Shown: in pieces, positions 9,705 to 18,893 of the stretch
How the letters are laid out: each line of letters begins with the position of its first letter
Numbering within the stretch: the stretch's first letter is position 1
Assembly: GCF_900243075.1 (NCBI RefSeq)
Contig: NZ_OEZH01000172.1
Span: forward strand, 1-58,883
DNA: 58,883 nt
Source: Clostridioides difficile
GTDB taxonomy: Bacteria > Bacillota > Clostridia > Peptostreptococcales > Peptostreptococcaceae
Direction of reading: 5' to 3'
Position numbers and translations under genes: made by a program
The notes under the pieces: generated by a model
What the model saw: the letters and a program-made list of their open reading frames with translations, nothing else
What the model was told of the DNA's origin: nothing
The model's database searches: none

Positions 9705-10399
9705 AGCCATTAGTTCTAATTGTAGAAGATGATAAACCAATTTGTAAATTTATAAAAGTATCTCTTGAAACTCAGAATTATAGGTGTGTAGAGACGGATA
9801 ATGGAGGAACAGCCATATCGCTTATACATTCTCTTGACCCAGATTTAATAATTTTGGATTTAGGACTGCCAGATATTGATGGAATTGAGGTAATAGGACG
9901 AGTTAGAGCTTGTGCTAAAACTAATAAAATAATTGTTGTTTCAGCAAGGGAACATGAGAGGGATAAAGTTGAAGCTTTAGATGGAGGAGCAGATGATTAT
10001 TTGACTAAACCTTTTAGTGTAACAGAGCTTTTAGCTAGGGTACGTGTAGCCCTTAGAAATAAAGTTCAACAAGACAATATGAACAATGATGCTCCAAAGT
10101 CTTTTGAAGTTAAAAATCTAAAGGTAGATTATGAAAATCATATTGTGTCAATTAATAATGAAGAAATACATTTAACTCCAATTGAATATAAGATTATTGA
10201 ATTGATGTCTAAGTATTCAGGAAGAGTCTTAACTCATAAATTCATAATAGATAAAGTTTGGGGAAATTACTACGAAAGTGAAAACCAGTCACTTAGAGTT
10301 TTTATGGCAAGCATAAGAAGAAAAATTGAAAAGAATCCTGCTCAACCAGAATATATTTTAACAGAGGTTGGAGTAGGTTATCGTATGGCAGATGAATAG
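9695..10399 (+). CDS. OmpR/KdpE-family response regulator
   Basis: 234 residues: receiver domain with acidic pocket EDD, phospho-acceptor in LIILDLGLPD near residue 52, conserved VVSA threonine/serine site and KPF lysine, then an OmpR-type winged helix (about 130-230). It is the evident partner of the preceding KdpD-like kinase. The start is GTG at 9695, with GAGGAGGCG upstream inside the kinase gene, implying translational coupling. Confidence 0.9.
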   Translation: MEIKPLVLIVEDDKPICKFIKVSLETQNYRCVETDNGGTAISLIHSLDPDLIILDLGLPDIDGIEVIGRVRACAKTNKIIVVSAREHERDKVEALDGGADDYLTKPFSVTELLARVRVALRNKVQQDNMNNDAPKSFEVKNLKVDYENHIVSINNEEIHLTPIEYKIIELMSKYSGRVLTHKFIIDKVWGNYYESENQSLRVFMASIRRKIEKNPAQPEYILTEVGVGYRMADE

Positions 10400-10945
10400 T
10401 TACTAAATGAAGATGAATAGTAAGCATATAGAATTATTTATTGTATGAGAAAATATAAGTACTTTAAATCAAATAGAAATAGTTATGTATATTTTATAAT
10501 GAAGGGGGTGTCTCAAAGTGAACTTTTTAGTTCATGAGGCACTCTCTTTTGTATGAAATAAAATATATTTTTATTATTTCAACAATGAAAAAGGGGCTTA
10601 TCTCTATTTTGAGACACCCTCATCTTGAATCCACATAACTATTTTTCTAAAAGAACGCTAAGCGTTTAATTATGGGACTCCATGATTTCTATATCGTCAA
10701 TGATATATTTTCAGTAAATTTTCTTGTTTAAACTTATATAATTATTGTTAAATATATCATTTATGTGTATAATCTCAATTTAATATCTTTTTTTTGATAT
10801 AAAAAAATTGCTCTTTTTTATCTTTTTATGTTAACCTTTATGCTATTATATAATATATCAAAAGAATAATCTGAATAATTTATTATGACTGGAGAAATTT
10901 TAAAAGCTTTAAAAATTCAATCTGGATAAAAGGAGATATACATAA
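10400..10945. other. intergenic region with a MITE-like element
   Basis: No gene is visible. It holds the 114-bp terminal-inverted-repeat element at 10506-10619. It also holds a short perfect palindrome AACGCTAAGCGTT at 10654-10666, which is 280 bp before the GGDEF-EAL gene. I searched by eye for a GEMM-type c-di-GMP riboswitch and found none. Confidence 0.5.
10506..10619. mobile_element. MITE-like element with 12-bp terminal inverted repeats
   Basis: GGGTGTCTCAAA at 10506-10517 is repeated in perfect inverse (TTTGAGACACCC) at 10608-10619, and nothing in the 114 bp codes for protein. An internal hairpin (GTGAAC/GTTCAT) near the left end is followed by TTTT and may act as a terminator for the response regulator gene. 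Similar GTGTCTCAAA ends occur on IS1182-like elements, so a non-autonomous derivative is possible. Confidence 0.55.
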
Positions 10946-13900
10946 ATGGATGTGATAAATTTAATAGATGAGTTGGATGAAATTGTATATGTTTCTTCTT
11001 TGGATACATATGAGCTTTTATATATTAATAAAATTGGGAAAAAGGTAATGGGGATTAATGATATCTCACATAGAAAATGTTATGAAGTATTACAAGAGAA
11101 AGATTCTCCTTGTGAATTTTGTACAAATTCTATTTTAAAAGAAGATGAATATTACATATGGGAAAATACAAATACTCGAACAAATAGACACTTTATATTA
11201 AAGGACAAGCTAATTAGATGGGAAGGCAAACCTGCACGATTAGAAATAGCTCTTGATATTACAGAAAAGGAAAATATAAGTAAATCAATAGCAGAAAAAT
11301 TAGAAATAAAAGAGTTATTAGTTGGATGTATTAAACATCTTATAACAGAATCTAATTTTTCTGATGCTGTAAATCTTGTATTAAGCAATATTGGTAAATT
11401 TCACAAAGCTGATAGAGCATATGTTTTTGAAGTATCAGAAGATAGAAAAAAAGTAACTAATACATATGAATGGTGTAATGAAGGTGTTGATGAACAAAAA
11501 CAGTCACTAAGAAATCTTGATATTGAAGAATTAAAAAATTGGTTTTTGTTATTCCAGCAAAAGGGCTTTATAATACTTGACAACATAGAAAATATAAAGG
11601 AAACACAGCCAATGGAATATGAAATTTTAAAGCCTCAAAAAATTAAAAGTTTAATGGCTTCTTCATTAAAACAAGATGATAAAATAATTGGATTTATTGG
11701 AGTGGACAATCCACATAAGGCTATTGGAGACACTTCTCTTTTGACATCACTATCTTATTTTTTATTAACTGAGATGAAAAAAAGAAAAGTAGAAAACAAA
11801 TTGAATTATATGAGCTACTATGACTTCTTAACTGGTGCATATAATAGAAATAAATATATTAAGTATATAGAAAGTTTTCACAAAGATAAAGTTAAATCTA
11901 TGGGAGTTGTATTCATAGATATAAATGGATTAAAAGACATTAATGATAACTTTGGGCATGCTAATGGGGATTCTGCCATTATGTCAGTCTGTGTAATAAT
12001 AAAAAAATACTTTAATTCTCACAATGTTTACCGTATTGGAGGAGATGAATTTGTTGTATTATGTGAAGATATCTCAAAACAATTGTTTGAAGAATTAGTG
12101 ATTTGGTTAAGTGAAGAATTTAAAGAAAATATGGTGTATAGTGTGTCAATAGGAAGTATTTGGAGTGAAGATAATATTGACATAAATAAATTGATTAAAA
12201 TTGCTGATGAAAGAATGTACCAAGATAAGAAAAGATATTATAATAAGAATAAACTTAGAGATAGTAAAATAGAGGTAATTAGCGATTTAACCGATTCAAC
12301 GAATAATATTTTATTTAAACATAGAGATTTAAATAATGAGGTGTATTTTGACACCTTAATGATAGAAGGGTATTCTAAGGCTTATGAAAAACTAGCTTAT
12401 AATACATATGATATAATTTTGTCTATTTGTATAGATAAAAATTTAATTACCCCAATTTATCAATCAGAGAACAATATTTTTAATTTTCCTATAAAGGAGA
12501 ATTCTGAGAAAACTTTCTCATACATCAAAAAACATTTGATTCATCCTGATGATAGAATATTATTTGATAGTAACACCCATCTAAAATCTATTGATAGTTT
12601 TAATAATAGTAAACAAGACGATTTAGAACTAAATTTTGAGTATAGGCGTTTAGGAACAGATAAAAGGTACTATTGGGCATTAATTTATATGCTGAAGATG
12701 AGTAGTAAGAATAAGTTAGGTGAAAAACAGACACATATTTTAGTTGCTATTAAAAATATAGACCATCTTATGCAAATACATAAAAATCAAAAGGATATAT
12801 TGACGGGGTTATATAATTATGAAGGTTTTTGCGAACAAACAAGTCTGTTACTAAAAAAGTACCCTGACAAACGCTATGTTATTATAATGATGGATATAGA
12901 TAAGTTCAAGGTAATTAATGATATTTATGGCATTAGAGGAGGAGACAAAACTTTAATATATATTGCAGAATTGATTCAAAAAAACACTGGTACTAATAGT
13001 ATATGTTGTCGTATGTATGCAGATGTATTTTGTATCTTCTATGAGAGTTACTCTGATAGAGATGTTCATAAAGTAATTTATAAGATTACAAATAGCTTAA
13101 ATAGGAAACAATTTGAATATATGTTAGTACCATGTTTTGGCATTTACAAGATTTTAGATAATCATATCTCAATTACAAATGCGTGTGAAATGGCCGGGTA
13201 TGCCCATAAAAAAGTAAAGAAACAGAGTATCAATCATTATATGTTTTACGATGAAACTATAAGAAATGATGCACTTGAAGAAAAACAGATGGAAAGAGAA
13301 ATGGAATCTGCGCTTGAAGATGGGCAATTTCATGTATATTTACAACCTAAGTATAATCTTAAGACAAATAAAATTGTTGGGGCAGAGGCACTAGTTAGAT
13401 GGCTTCATCCAGAAAAAGGTATAATACCTCCTATTAAATTTATTTCACTATTTGAGAAGAATGGGTTTATTATTAAATTAGATATGTATGTATGGGAACA
13501 AGTGTGTTCTTTAATTAAAAAATGGATACATTTAGGTGAAGAGCCACTTCCTATTTCTGTAAATGTATCGAGATTACATTTGTATAATCCACACTTTAAA
13601 GATATTGTTTTGAATTTAATAAATAAATATAGTATACCAAAATCATTTTTGGAATTAGAGCTTACAGAGAGTTTATTTATTAAAAATATAAAGCTATTTG
13701 CTAAAGTAATAGCTGACCTTAGAATGGATGGTATTATTTTAAATATGGACGACTTTGGCTCAGCATATTCTTCATTAAACATGTTAAAAAATATTAATAT
13801 TGATACATTAAAAATAGATTGTGGTTTCTTTAATGAAGAAGGAATCACAGAAAGAGAAAAAATAGTTTTAAAGCATACTATATCTATGGCAAAAGATTTA

Positions 13901-14059
13901 GATATGGATGTAGTTGCAGAAGGTGTAGAGACAAAAGAGCAAGCTGAATTTTTAGTTAGTTTGGATTGTGTAGTAATTCAAGGTTATTACTATTGTAAGC
14001 CTATTCCAAGTGATGACTTTGAGAAATTACTTTATCAGTTAAATAAAAGTAGAAAATAA
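10946..14059 (+). CDS. PAS-GAF-GGDEF-GGDEF-EAL cyclic-di-GMP enzyme
   Basis: 1037 residues, apparently soluble. Order: PAS-like domain (about 1-115) with a CEFC cysteine pair; GAF-like domain (about 125-280); a GGDEF domain with an intact RIGGDEF motif but no RxxD inhibitory site in front; a PAS-like middle (about 450-610); a second, degenerate cyclase domain (RMYADVF where GGDEF is expected); and a C-terminal EAL domain. The EAL domain keeps AEALVRW, NVSRLH, LELTES, DDFG, KID, VAEGVET and a QGYYYCKP end, so phosphodiesterase activity is likely. The protein probably both makes and breaks c-di-GMP, with the cysteine-bearing PAS as a possible redox or metal sensor. GGAG lies 9 nt before the ATG. 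Confidence 0.9.
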   Translation: MDVINLIDELDEIVYVSSLDTYELLYINKIGKKVMGINDISHRKCYEVLQEKDSPCEFCTNSILKEDEYYIWENTNTRTNRHFILKDKLIRWEGKPARLEIALDITEKENISKSIAEKLEIKELLVGCIKHLITESNFSDAVNLVLSNIGKFHKADRAYVFEVSEDRKKVTNTYEWCNEGVDEQKQSLRNLDIEELKNWFLLFQQKGFIILDNIENIKETQPMEYEILKPQKIKSLMASSLKQDDKIIGFIGVDNPHKAIGDTSLLTSLSYFLLTEMKKRKVENKLNYMSYYDFLTGAYNRNKYIKYIESFHKDKVKSMGVVFIDINGLKDINDNFGHANGDSAIMSVCVIIKKYFNSHNVYRIGGDEFVVLCEDISKQLFEELVIWLSEEFKENMVYSVSIGSIWSEDNIDINKLIKIADERMYQDKKRYYNKNKLRDSKIEVISDLTDSTNNILFKHRDLNNEVYFDTLMIEGYSKAYEKLAYNTYDIILSICIDKNLITPIYQSENNIFNFPIKENSEKTFSYIKKHLIHPDDRILFDSNTHLKSIDSFNNSKQDDLELNFEYRRLGTDKRYYWALIYMLKMSSKNKLGEKQTHILVAIKNIDHLMQIHKNQKDILTGLYNYEGFCEQTSLLLKKYPDKRYVIIMMDIDKFKVINDIYGIRGGDKTLIYIAELIQKNTGTNSICCRMYADVFCIFYESYSDRDVHKVIYKITNSLNRKQFEYMLVPCFGIYKILDNHISITNACEMAGYAHKKVKKQSINHYMFYDETIRNDALEEKQMEREMESALEDGQFHVYLQPKYNLKTNKIVGAEALVRWLHPEKGIIPPIKFISLFEKNGFIIKLDMYVWEQVCSLIKKWIHLGEEPLPISVNVSRLHLYNPHFKDIVLNLINKYSIPKSFLELELTESLFIKNIKLFAKVIADLRMDGIILNMDDFGSAYSSLNMLKNINIDTLKIDCGFFNEEGITEREKIVLKHTISMAKDLDMDVVAEGVETKEQAEFLVSLDCVVIQGYYYCKPIPSDDFEKLLYQLNKSRK

Positions 14060-14111
14060 TGAGGATATAATTTTTAGAAAGTATAATATTTATGGATTAG
14101 GAGCGAAGTTT

Positions 14112-15398
14112 ATGATAGTGGGTATTATAGGTCCTTCAGACTCTGGGTTGAAGATAAAGGATGATTTAAAACAGATAGACAGTGATTTAAAAACTAAAAT
14201 ATATGTAAGAGAAAAAGTTGTAGATACAATAGAAGTTATTTCTAAATGTGAAGATGAATGTGATGCTATTATATTTACAGGATGTGCGGTTTATGAGTTT
14301 ATAAAATCTAAATATGAGATAAGTAAGCCACATTCATTTGTGCCAAGAAGTGGGACAAGCATAATGAAGGCATTTTGGGCAATAGAAAGTGCAAATATAA
14401 AGATAGATAAATTTAGTATAGATGTAGTTGATAGATATGTTGTGGAAGATGCACTTAAAGAATTTGATATTAAGGCAACAAGTGTATTTTGTAATCCATT
14501 TTCTTTGGAAGTAGGAGAGTCTGAACTTGTAGAATGGCATATAAAATTATTTGAAGAAAAGAAGACAGATATAATGTTAACTGGCTTTGGTGCAGTATAT
14601 AATGAATTAAAAGAAAGAGGTTATCCTGTATTTCGTTTACAAGCTACAATACAATTAATCAAAGAAAGTTATGAGAAAGTAAAGAGTGAATATGCTCTAA
14701 GTAAGGCAAGATTTTCTCAAATTGCTGTTGAAATATTGAGTCTAATAGATTATAAAGAGAAGATAGATAACTATTATTCTGACATGATAAAAAAATCAGA
14801 TATGGATAAGCTTGTAGTAAACTATGTGAGGAGTATTCAAGGTTCCTTATTTTTACTTGGAAGAAATGATTATGTTGTATTTGTTCATAAAGGGGTAGCT
14901 GACAATGAGTATAATTATGATAAGTTATTCAATTTAAAGAGAGAGATAAAAGATATGGGCTTTTCTCTTAGTATAGGAATTGGTACAGGAGTAACCGCGT
15001 ATCAAGCTGAGAATAATGCACATAAAGCATTAAGACACTCCATAGATTCAAAAGAAATTGGTATATATTTAGTAGATGAAGATGAAAACATAAGAGGACC
15101 TTTAGCTTCAGAAAACGAATTAAATTATTCTTTAATGTTATCTGATGAAAAGGTAATAGAAATATCTAAAAAGACTGGAATGAGTTGTGAGTCAGTTGCA
15201 AAAATTATTGCTATAAGTGAAAATAGAAAAAGCAAAATTTATGATTCAAAAGAATTAGCAGAATATTTAAACGTAAGTGAAAGAAGTGCAAGACGTATAT
15301 TAAATAAAATAGTGAGTGCAGGTCTGGGCAGAATATGTGCAAAAGAAACTAGTATTGGTGGAGGAAGACCAAAAAATATTACTGAAATACTGTTTTAA
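14112..15398 (+). CDS. three-part HTH regulator with cyclase-like middle domain
   Basis: 428 residues. I see an N-terminal Rossmann-like region (MIVGIIGPSDSG onward, about 1-180); a middle region (about 205-325) with SLFLLGRNDYVVFVH and FSLSIGIGTG resembling the nucleotide-cyclase/GGDEF fold but lacking its catalytic signature; and a C-terminal winged helix (ELAEYLNVSERSARRILNKI). It resembles Firmicute regulators found beside M20 peptidases and AbgT transporters, and the convergent operon downstream is exactly that. Control of that operon is inference. AGGAG lies 9 nt before the ATG. Confidence 0.6.
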   Translation: MIVGIIGPSDSGLKIKDDLKQIDSDLKTKIYVREKVVDTIEVISKCEDECDAIIFTGCAVYEFIKSKYEISKPHSFVPRSGTSIMKAFWAIESANIKIDKFSIDVVDRYVVEDALKEFDIKATSVFCNPFSLEVGESELVEWHIKLFEEKKTDIMLTGFGAVYNELKERGYPVFRLQATIQLIKESYEKVKSEYALSKARFSQIAVEILSLIDYKEKIDNYYSDMIKKSDMDKLVVNYVRSIQGSLFLLGRNDYVVFVHKGVADNEYNYDKLFNLKREIKDMGFSLSIGIGTGVTAYQAENNAHKALRHSIDSKEIGIYLVDEDENIRGPLASENELNYSLMLSDEKVIEISKKTGMSCESVAKIIAISENRKSKIYDSKELAEYLNVSERSARRILNKIVSAGLGRICAKETSIGGGRPKNITEILF

Positions 15399-15536
15399 GA
15401 GATTTTATGAAAATGTATAAATTACTATACTATAAATTATTGCAATAATTTACTATATAAAATACTAAAATTTATTATACAGAATGCTACAATAAGTTAT
15501 TATATAAAATTACTAAAGTTTATTATACAAAATACT

Positions 15537-15596
15537 AAAACCTATGTAAAACAACTTTTAAGATATAACTTATAAAGTTGAAGATACATAGGTTTT
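15537..15596. terminator. bidirectional terminator between convergent genes
   Basis: AAAACCTATGTA (15537-15548) pairs with TACATAGGTTTT (15585-15596), and a nested CAACTT/AAGTTG stem lies inside. T-rich flanks occur on both strands, serving both the plus-strand regulator and the minus-strand peptidase. Upstream at 15420-15535 is AT-rich imperfect repeat sequence. Confidence 0.7.
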
Positions 15597-15630
15597 TATT
15601 TTTATAATTTAAAGAGTTATATTATGATAT

Positions 15631-16737
15631 TTATAATTTAATCATATGATAAACTATTTTAGCAGTATCATATAATTCATCTATATTTACATATTCATTA
15701 ACTGTGTGCACATCATACATACCTAGACTTAATATAGCACAATTATATCCAAGATTAGCTAATATATTTGCATCACTTCCACCACCAATTACCATTGGTT
15801 TTGGAACAACACCAACTTGTCTTATTGCTTCTTCACTTAACTTGAAAACATGACTATCTCTACTAAGTTCAAAACTAGGATAAGACATATTATGTTCAAA
15901 AGTATAGGTAGTATTAAATTTAGATGCAGCATCTTTACAACATTTCTCCATATGATTAAGCTCATATTCTAAAGTTTCAGGTATATGAGACCTAATTTCA
16001 GCAGTCAATGTAACCTTATCAGTTACTATATTTGTAGCCCCGCCACCTTCTATTTTACCTATATTTGAAGTAGTTAATGAATCTATTCTGCCTATGTGCA
16101 TATTGCTTATTGCATGAGATGCTACCAATATAGCATTTAAGCCTTTTTCAGGCTCTATACCAGCATGTGCTTTTTTCCCATGAAAAGATATTTTTATAGA
16201 TTGTTGAGCAGGAGCTTTGTATGCTATCGAACCAATAGCCCCACCAGAATCTAAAATCACCATATCTTTACAAGGTAAGTTGTCAGGATTAAAGTTTTTG
16301 ACACCATGCATACCAGCTTCCTCACAGATTGTAAAACAAAGATAAATATCTCTATGTGGTATTTTCTCTGTAATGACATGTTCTAAAGCTTCAAGTATAG
16401 CAGCTATTCCAGCCTTATCATCTGCACCAAGTGTAGTAGTTCCATCACTTCTAACTACATTACCATCTAGTACTGGTTTTACACCTAAGCAAGGTTGAAC
16501 TTGGTCCATATGTGCACATAAACAAAGTGGTCTACTTCCTTCTTCACCTTTTATATACGCAATTACATTACCTGTATTACCACCATATTTTTCACCAGCA
16601 TCATCTATAATGGCATCTATGTTTCTTTCTTTTAAATAGTTTACCAACCACTTAGACATTTCTAATTCTTGATTAGATGGGCTATCAATTCTAACCATGT
16701 CCATAAAATTATTTATAAGTCTATTTTTATCTAACAT
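15631..16737 (-). CDS. PepT-like M20 family peptidase
   Basis: 368-residue cytoplasmic metallopeptidase of the M20 family, closest in pattern to the PepT-like group. Zinc-ligand motifs are visible: LCAHMDQVQP, TTTLGADDKAG, the catalytic-base pair CEEAG, VILDSGG and a late histidine near DVHTVNEY. A dimerisation lid occupies about 180-290. It is the second gene of an operon with an AbgT-type transporter (34 bp apart), suggesting import then hydrolysis of small peptides or acyl-glutamates. The ATG has a GGAG site 9 nt upstream. Confidence 0.85.
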   Translation of the reverse strand: MLDKNRLINNFMDMVRIDSPSNQELEMSKWLVNYLKERNIDAIIDDAGEKYGGNTGNVIAYIKGEEGSRPLCLCAHMDQVQPCLGVKPVLDGNVVRSDGTTTLGADDKAGIAAILEALEHVITEKIPHRDIYLCFTICEEAGMHGVKNFNPDNLPCKDMVILDSGGAIGSIAYKAPAQQSIKISFHGKKAHAGIEPEKGLNAILVASHAISNMHIGRIDSLTTSNIGKIEGGGATNIVTDKVTLTAEIRSHIPETLEYELNHMEKCCKDAASKFNTTYTFEHNMSYPSFELSRDSHVFKLSEEAIRQVGVVPKPMVIGGGSDANILANLGYNCAILSLGMYDVHTVNEYVNIDELYDTAKIVYHMIKL

Positions 16738-16771
16738 AAGTTACTTCTCCTTTTAGAAAGATTTAAAAAAA

Positions 16772-18313
16772 TTACATACTATATGAAGGTAGTATTCCAG
16801 GTCCTAATGGAATATTAAACACCATAAATAATATAAGTAATATAGTCCATACTATTAAGAATGATATAGAGTATGGTATCATATTAGCAATTACAGTACC
16901 CATACCAGCATCTTTATCGTATTTTCTAGTGAATGCTAGTATAATAGGGAAGTACGGGAATAATGGGCTAAGTGGATTTGTGATACAATCACCTATACGA
17001 TAAGCCATCTGAGTAAGTGCTGGATTGTATCCAACCATCATAAACATTGGTACAAATATAGGTGCAAGAATAGCCCATTTTGCAGATGCACTACCTATAA
17101 ATAAATTTATAAAGCATGATAATATAATAAATCCTATCAATAATAAAGGTCCATTTATTCCTGCTGATTTTAAAAATTCTCCACCTTTTACAGCTAGTAT
17201 CAGACCTAGATTACTATTTGTGAATAATTGTAAAAATTGTGAAGCAGCAAATGCTAGTATTATATATCCACCCATATCACTCATTGCACTAGCCATTATA
17301 GAGACAACATCCTTATCCTTCTTTATTTTACCTATAGTCTTTCCATACACAACACCAGGTATAAAAAATGCTAGTGCTATTATAGGTACCATACCTTTCA
17401 TAAGAGGAGCATTGTTTGATAACAAATCTCCTGTTTCTGGGTCAGCTAAGAATGGTTTTTTACCGATTACACTAAGGGCTATTATAATAGCTGCGTATAT
17501 TAATATGCTTATACCAGCTTTTTTAAGCCCTTTTTTTTCTACATCATTAAGACTCCCATCAACATCTAATTCTGCATTTCCTTCATATTTACCAAATCTA
17601 GGAGCTACAATTTTTTCTGTTACCCATGTTGCCAATAGTATTAGAACAAAAGTTGATGCTATCATAAAAAATAAGTTCATTGTTGCATTAGCTTGAAAAC
17701 CAGAGTCAATCATTTGAGCTGCTGGAACTGTAAAACTTGCAGCAAGTATATCATTGACACTTATCATAATGTTTGCGGCAAATCCTAGACAGACTGCTGC
17801 ATATCCAGAAAATAAACCTATAAGTGGATGTCTACCAACACCAAGATATACAAGTGCAGCTAATGGTGGAAATAGTATTGTACCTGCATCAGATGCTATA
17901 TTGGCAAGCATACCTATAGTCATTACAACAAGAGTTACTTTTGTTTCAGGAATCTTGCTTACTGATGCTTTGATTGTTGCTGTCATAAGTCCTGTTTTAT
18001 CACATACACCAGCACCTATCATAGTTACTAAAACTAGACCTAAAGGAGCGAATCCCTGGAAATTACTAACTATGTTTCCCAAAAGAATTTGAAGCTGTTC
18101 TACAGTCAATAAATTTACAGCAGTTATAGTTTCACCAGTACCAGGGTGAACTACTGATATACCCATAGAACCAACTATACTAGATAGTATAAGTAAAAGT
18201 ACACACAGCCCTAAAAATATTGTAACTGGGTCTGGTAGTTTGTTACCGACAGTTTCTATTCTGTTTAATGTTCTGTCAAAAAAGTTTTTCTTCTTAACTA
18301 CGTTATCATTCAT
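16772..18313 (-). CDS. AbgT family transporter
   Basis: 513-residue integral membrane protein with about 10-12 helices. The N-terminus NRIETVGNKLPDPVTIF is the signature of the AbgT (p-aminobenzoyl-glutamate transporter) family, as is the GDCITNPLSPLFPY segment near residue 445. E. coli AbgT imports aminobenzoyl-glutamate and some homologues export sulfonamides; here the paired peptidase points to uptake of a dipeptide-like substrate. It is the first gene of its operon, with GGGAGG before the ATG. Confidence 0.9.
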   Translation of the reverse strand: MNDNVVKKKNFFDRTLNRIETVGNKLPDPVTIFLGLCVLLLILSSIVGSMGISVVHPGTGETITAVNLLTVEQLQILLGNIVSNFQGFAPLGLVLVTMIGAGVCDKTGLMTATIKASVSKIPETKVTLVVMTIGMLANIASDAGTILFPPLAALVYLGVGRHPLIGLFSGYAAVCLGFAANIMISVNDILAASFTVPAAQMIDSGFQANATMNLFFMIASTFVLILLATWVTEKIVAPRFGKYEGNAELDVDGSLNDVEKKGLKKAGISILIYAAIIIALSVIGKKPFLADPETGDLLSNNAPLMKGMVPIIALAFFIPGVVYGKTIGKIKKDKDVVSIMASAMSDMGGYIILAFAASQFLQLFTNSNLGLILAVKGGEFLKSAGINGPLLLIGFIILSCFINLFIGSASAKWAILAPIFVPMFMMVGYNPALTQMAYRIGDCITNPLSPLFPYFPIILAFTRKYDKDAGMGTVIANMIPYSISFLIVWTILLILFMVFNIPLGPGILPSYSM

Positions 18314-18893
18314 AATATCCTCCCTAATATTTAAAATATAATTAAAAAATAAGTATTGTGGTCTAATTTATACTGTAAATCTTGATTGTTGATTTAAGTC
18401 GTGTCCACAATATGTCCTAAAAAAAGTATAAAATAAACTTTTTCCTATGTCAATGTAATTTTCTGAATTTTCTGGATGAGTAGTGTTAATTAAATATGCT
18501 TCAAGTAGATTAATGACGAAAAATATCTGATAAATTTGGACAATATATATACTTTAAAGTTAATTTTAAAACAAAATTTTATAAAAAGCTAGTGGAAGAT
18601 TAAGTTATTAAAACAAATAGTGTAACAAAATGTTGGGTTTTTGGAATAGCTAGAGGATAAATCTACCACTATACGTGAGGGTAAATATCTTTAGCATATT
18701 TTTTATAAATAAATATCAAGGAGATTTTATAGAGGATAATATATTTTAGTAACTATTTATTGTTTATGTTTAATCTAAAAACTAAACGGAGAGAAGTATC
18801 CTGTTACAAAAATAAAGTGAAAGATAACAAAGGATGGTATAGCCTTTACAGCATATACCATCCTTAGTATTATGAAAATAATCTTTAACAGAC
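18314..18893. other. intergenic region between two minus-strand peptidase operons
   Basis: About 580 bp with no coding signal. It holds the leader and presumed promoter of the AbgT operon (including a 7-bp inverted repeat ATTGTGG/CCACAAT at 18355-18361 and 18405-18411) and the terminator of the upstream operon at 18830-18865. The rest is AT-rich. Confidence 0.5.
18830..18865 (-). terminator. terminator after the M20 amidohydrolase
   Basis: AAGGATGGTATA (18830-18841) pairs perfectly with TATACCATCCTT (18854-18865) across a 12-nt loop, about 30 bp beyond the stop codon at 18894. Confidence 0.7.

Noticed and set aside
8097-10399. A complete Kdp potassium-control system
   Set aside because: The kinase lacks the KdpD N-terminal domain and no kdpFABC genes are present, so the name would mislead.
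10620-10945. A c-di-GMP (GEMM) riboswitch before the GGDEF-EAL gene
   Set aside because: None of the conserved GEMM-I or GEMM-II sequence blocks are visible; only a short palindrome and AT-rich DNA.
17025-17696. A 223-codon open frame on the plus strand inside the AbgT gene
   Set aside because: It is the antisense shadow of a well-conserved membrane protein gene and lacks a ribosome site.
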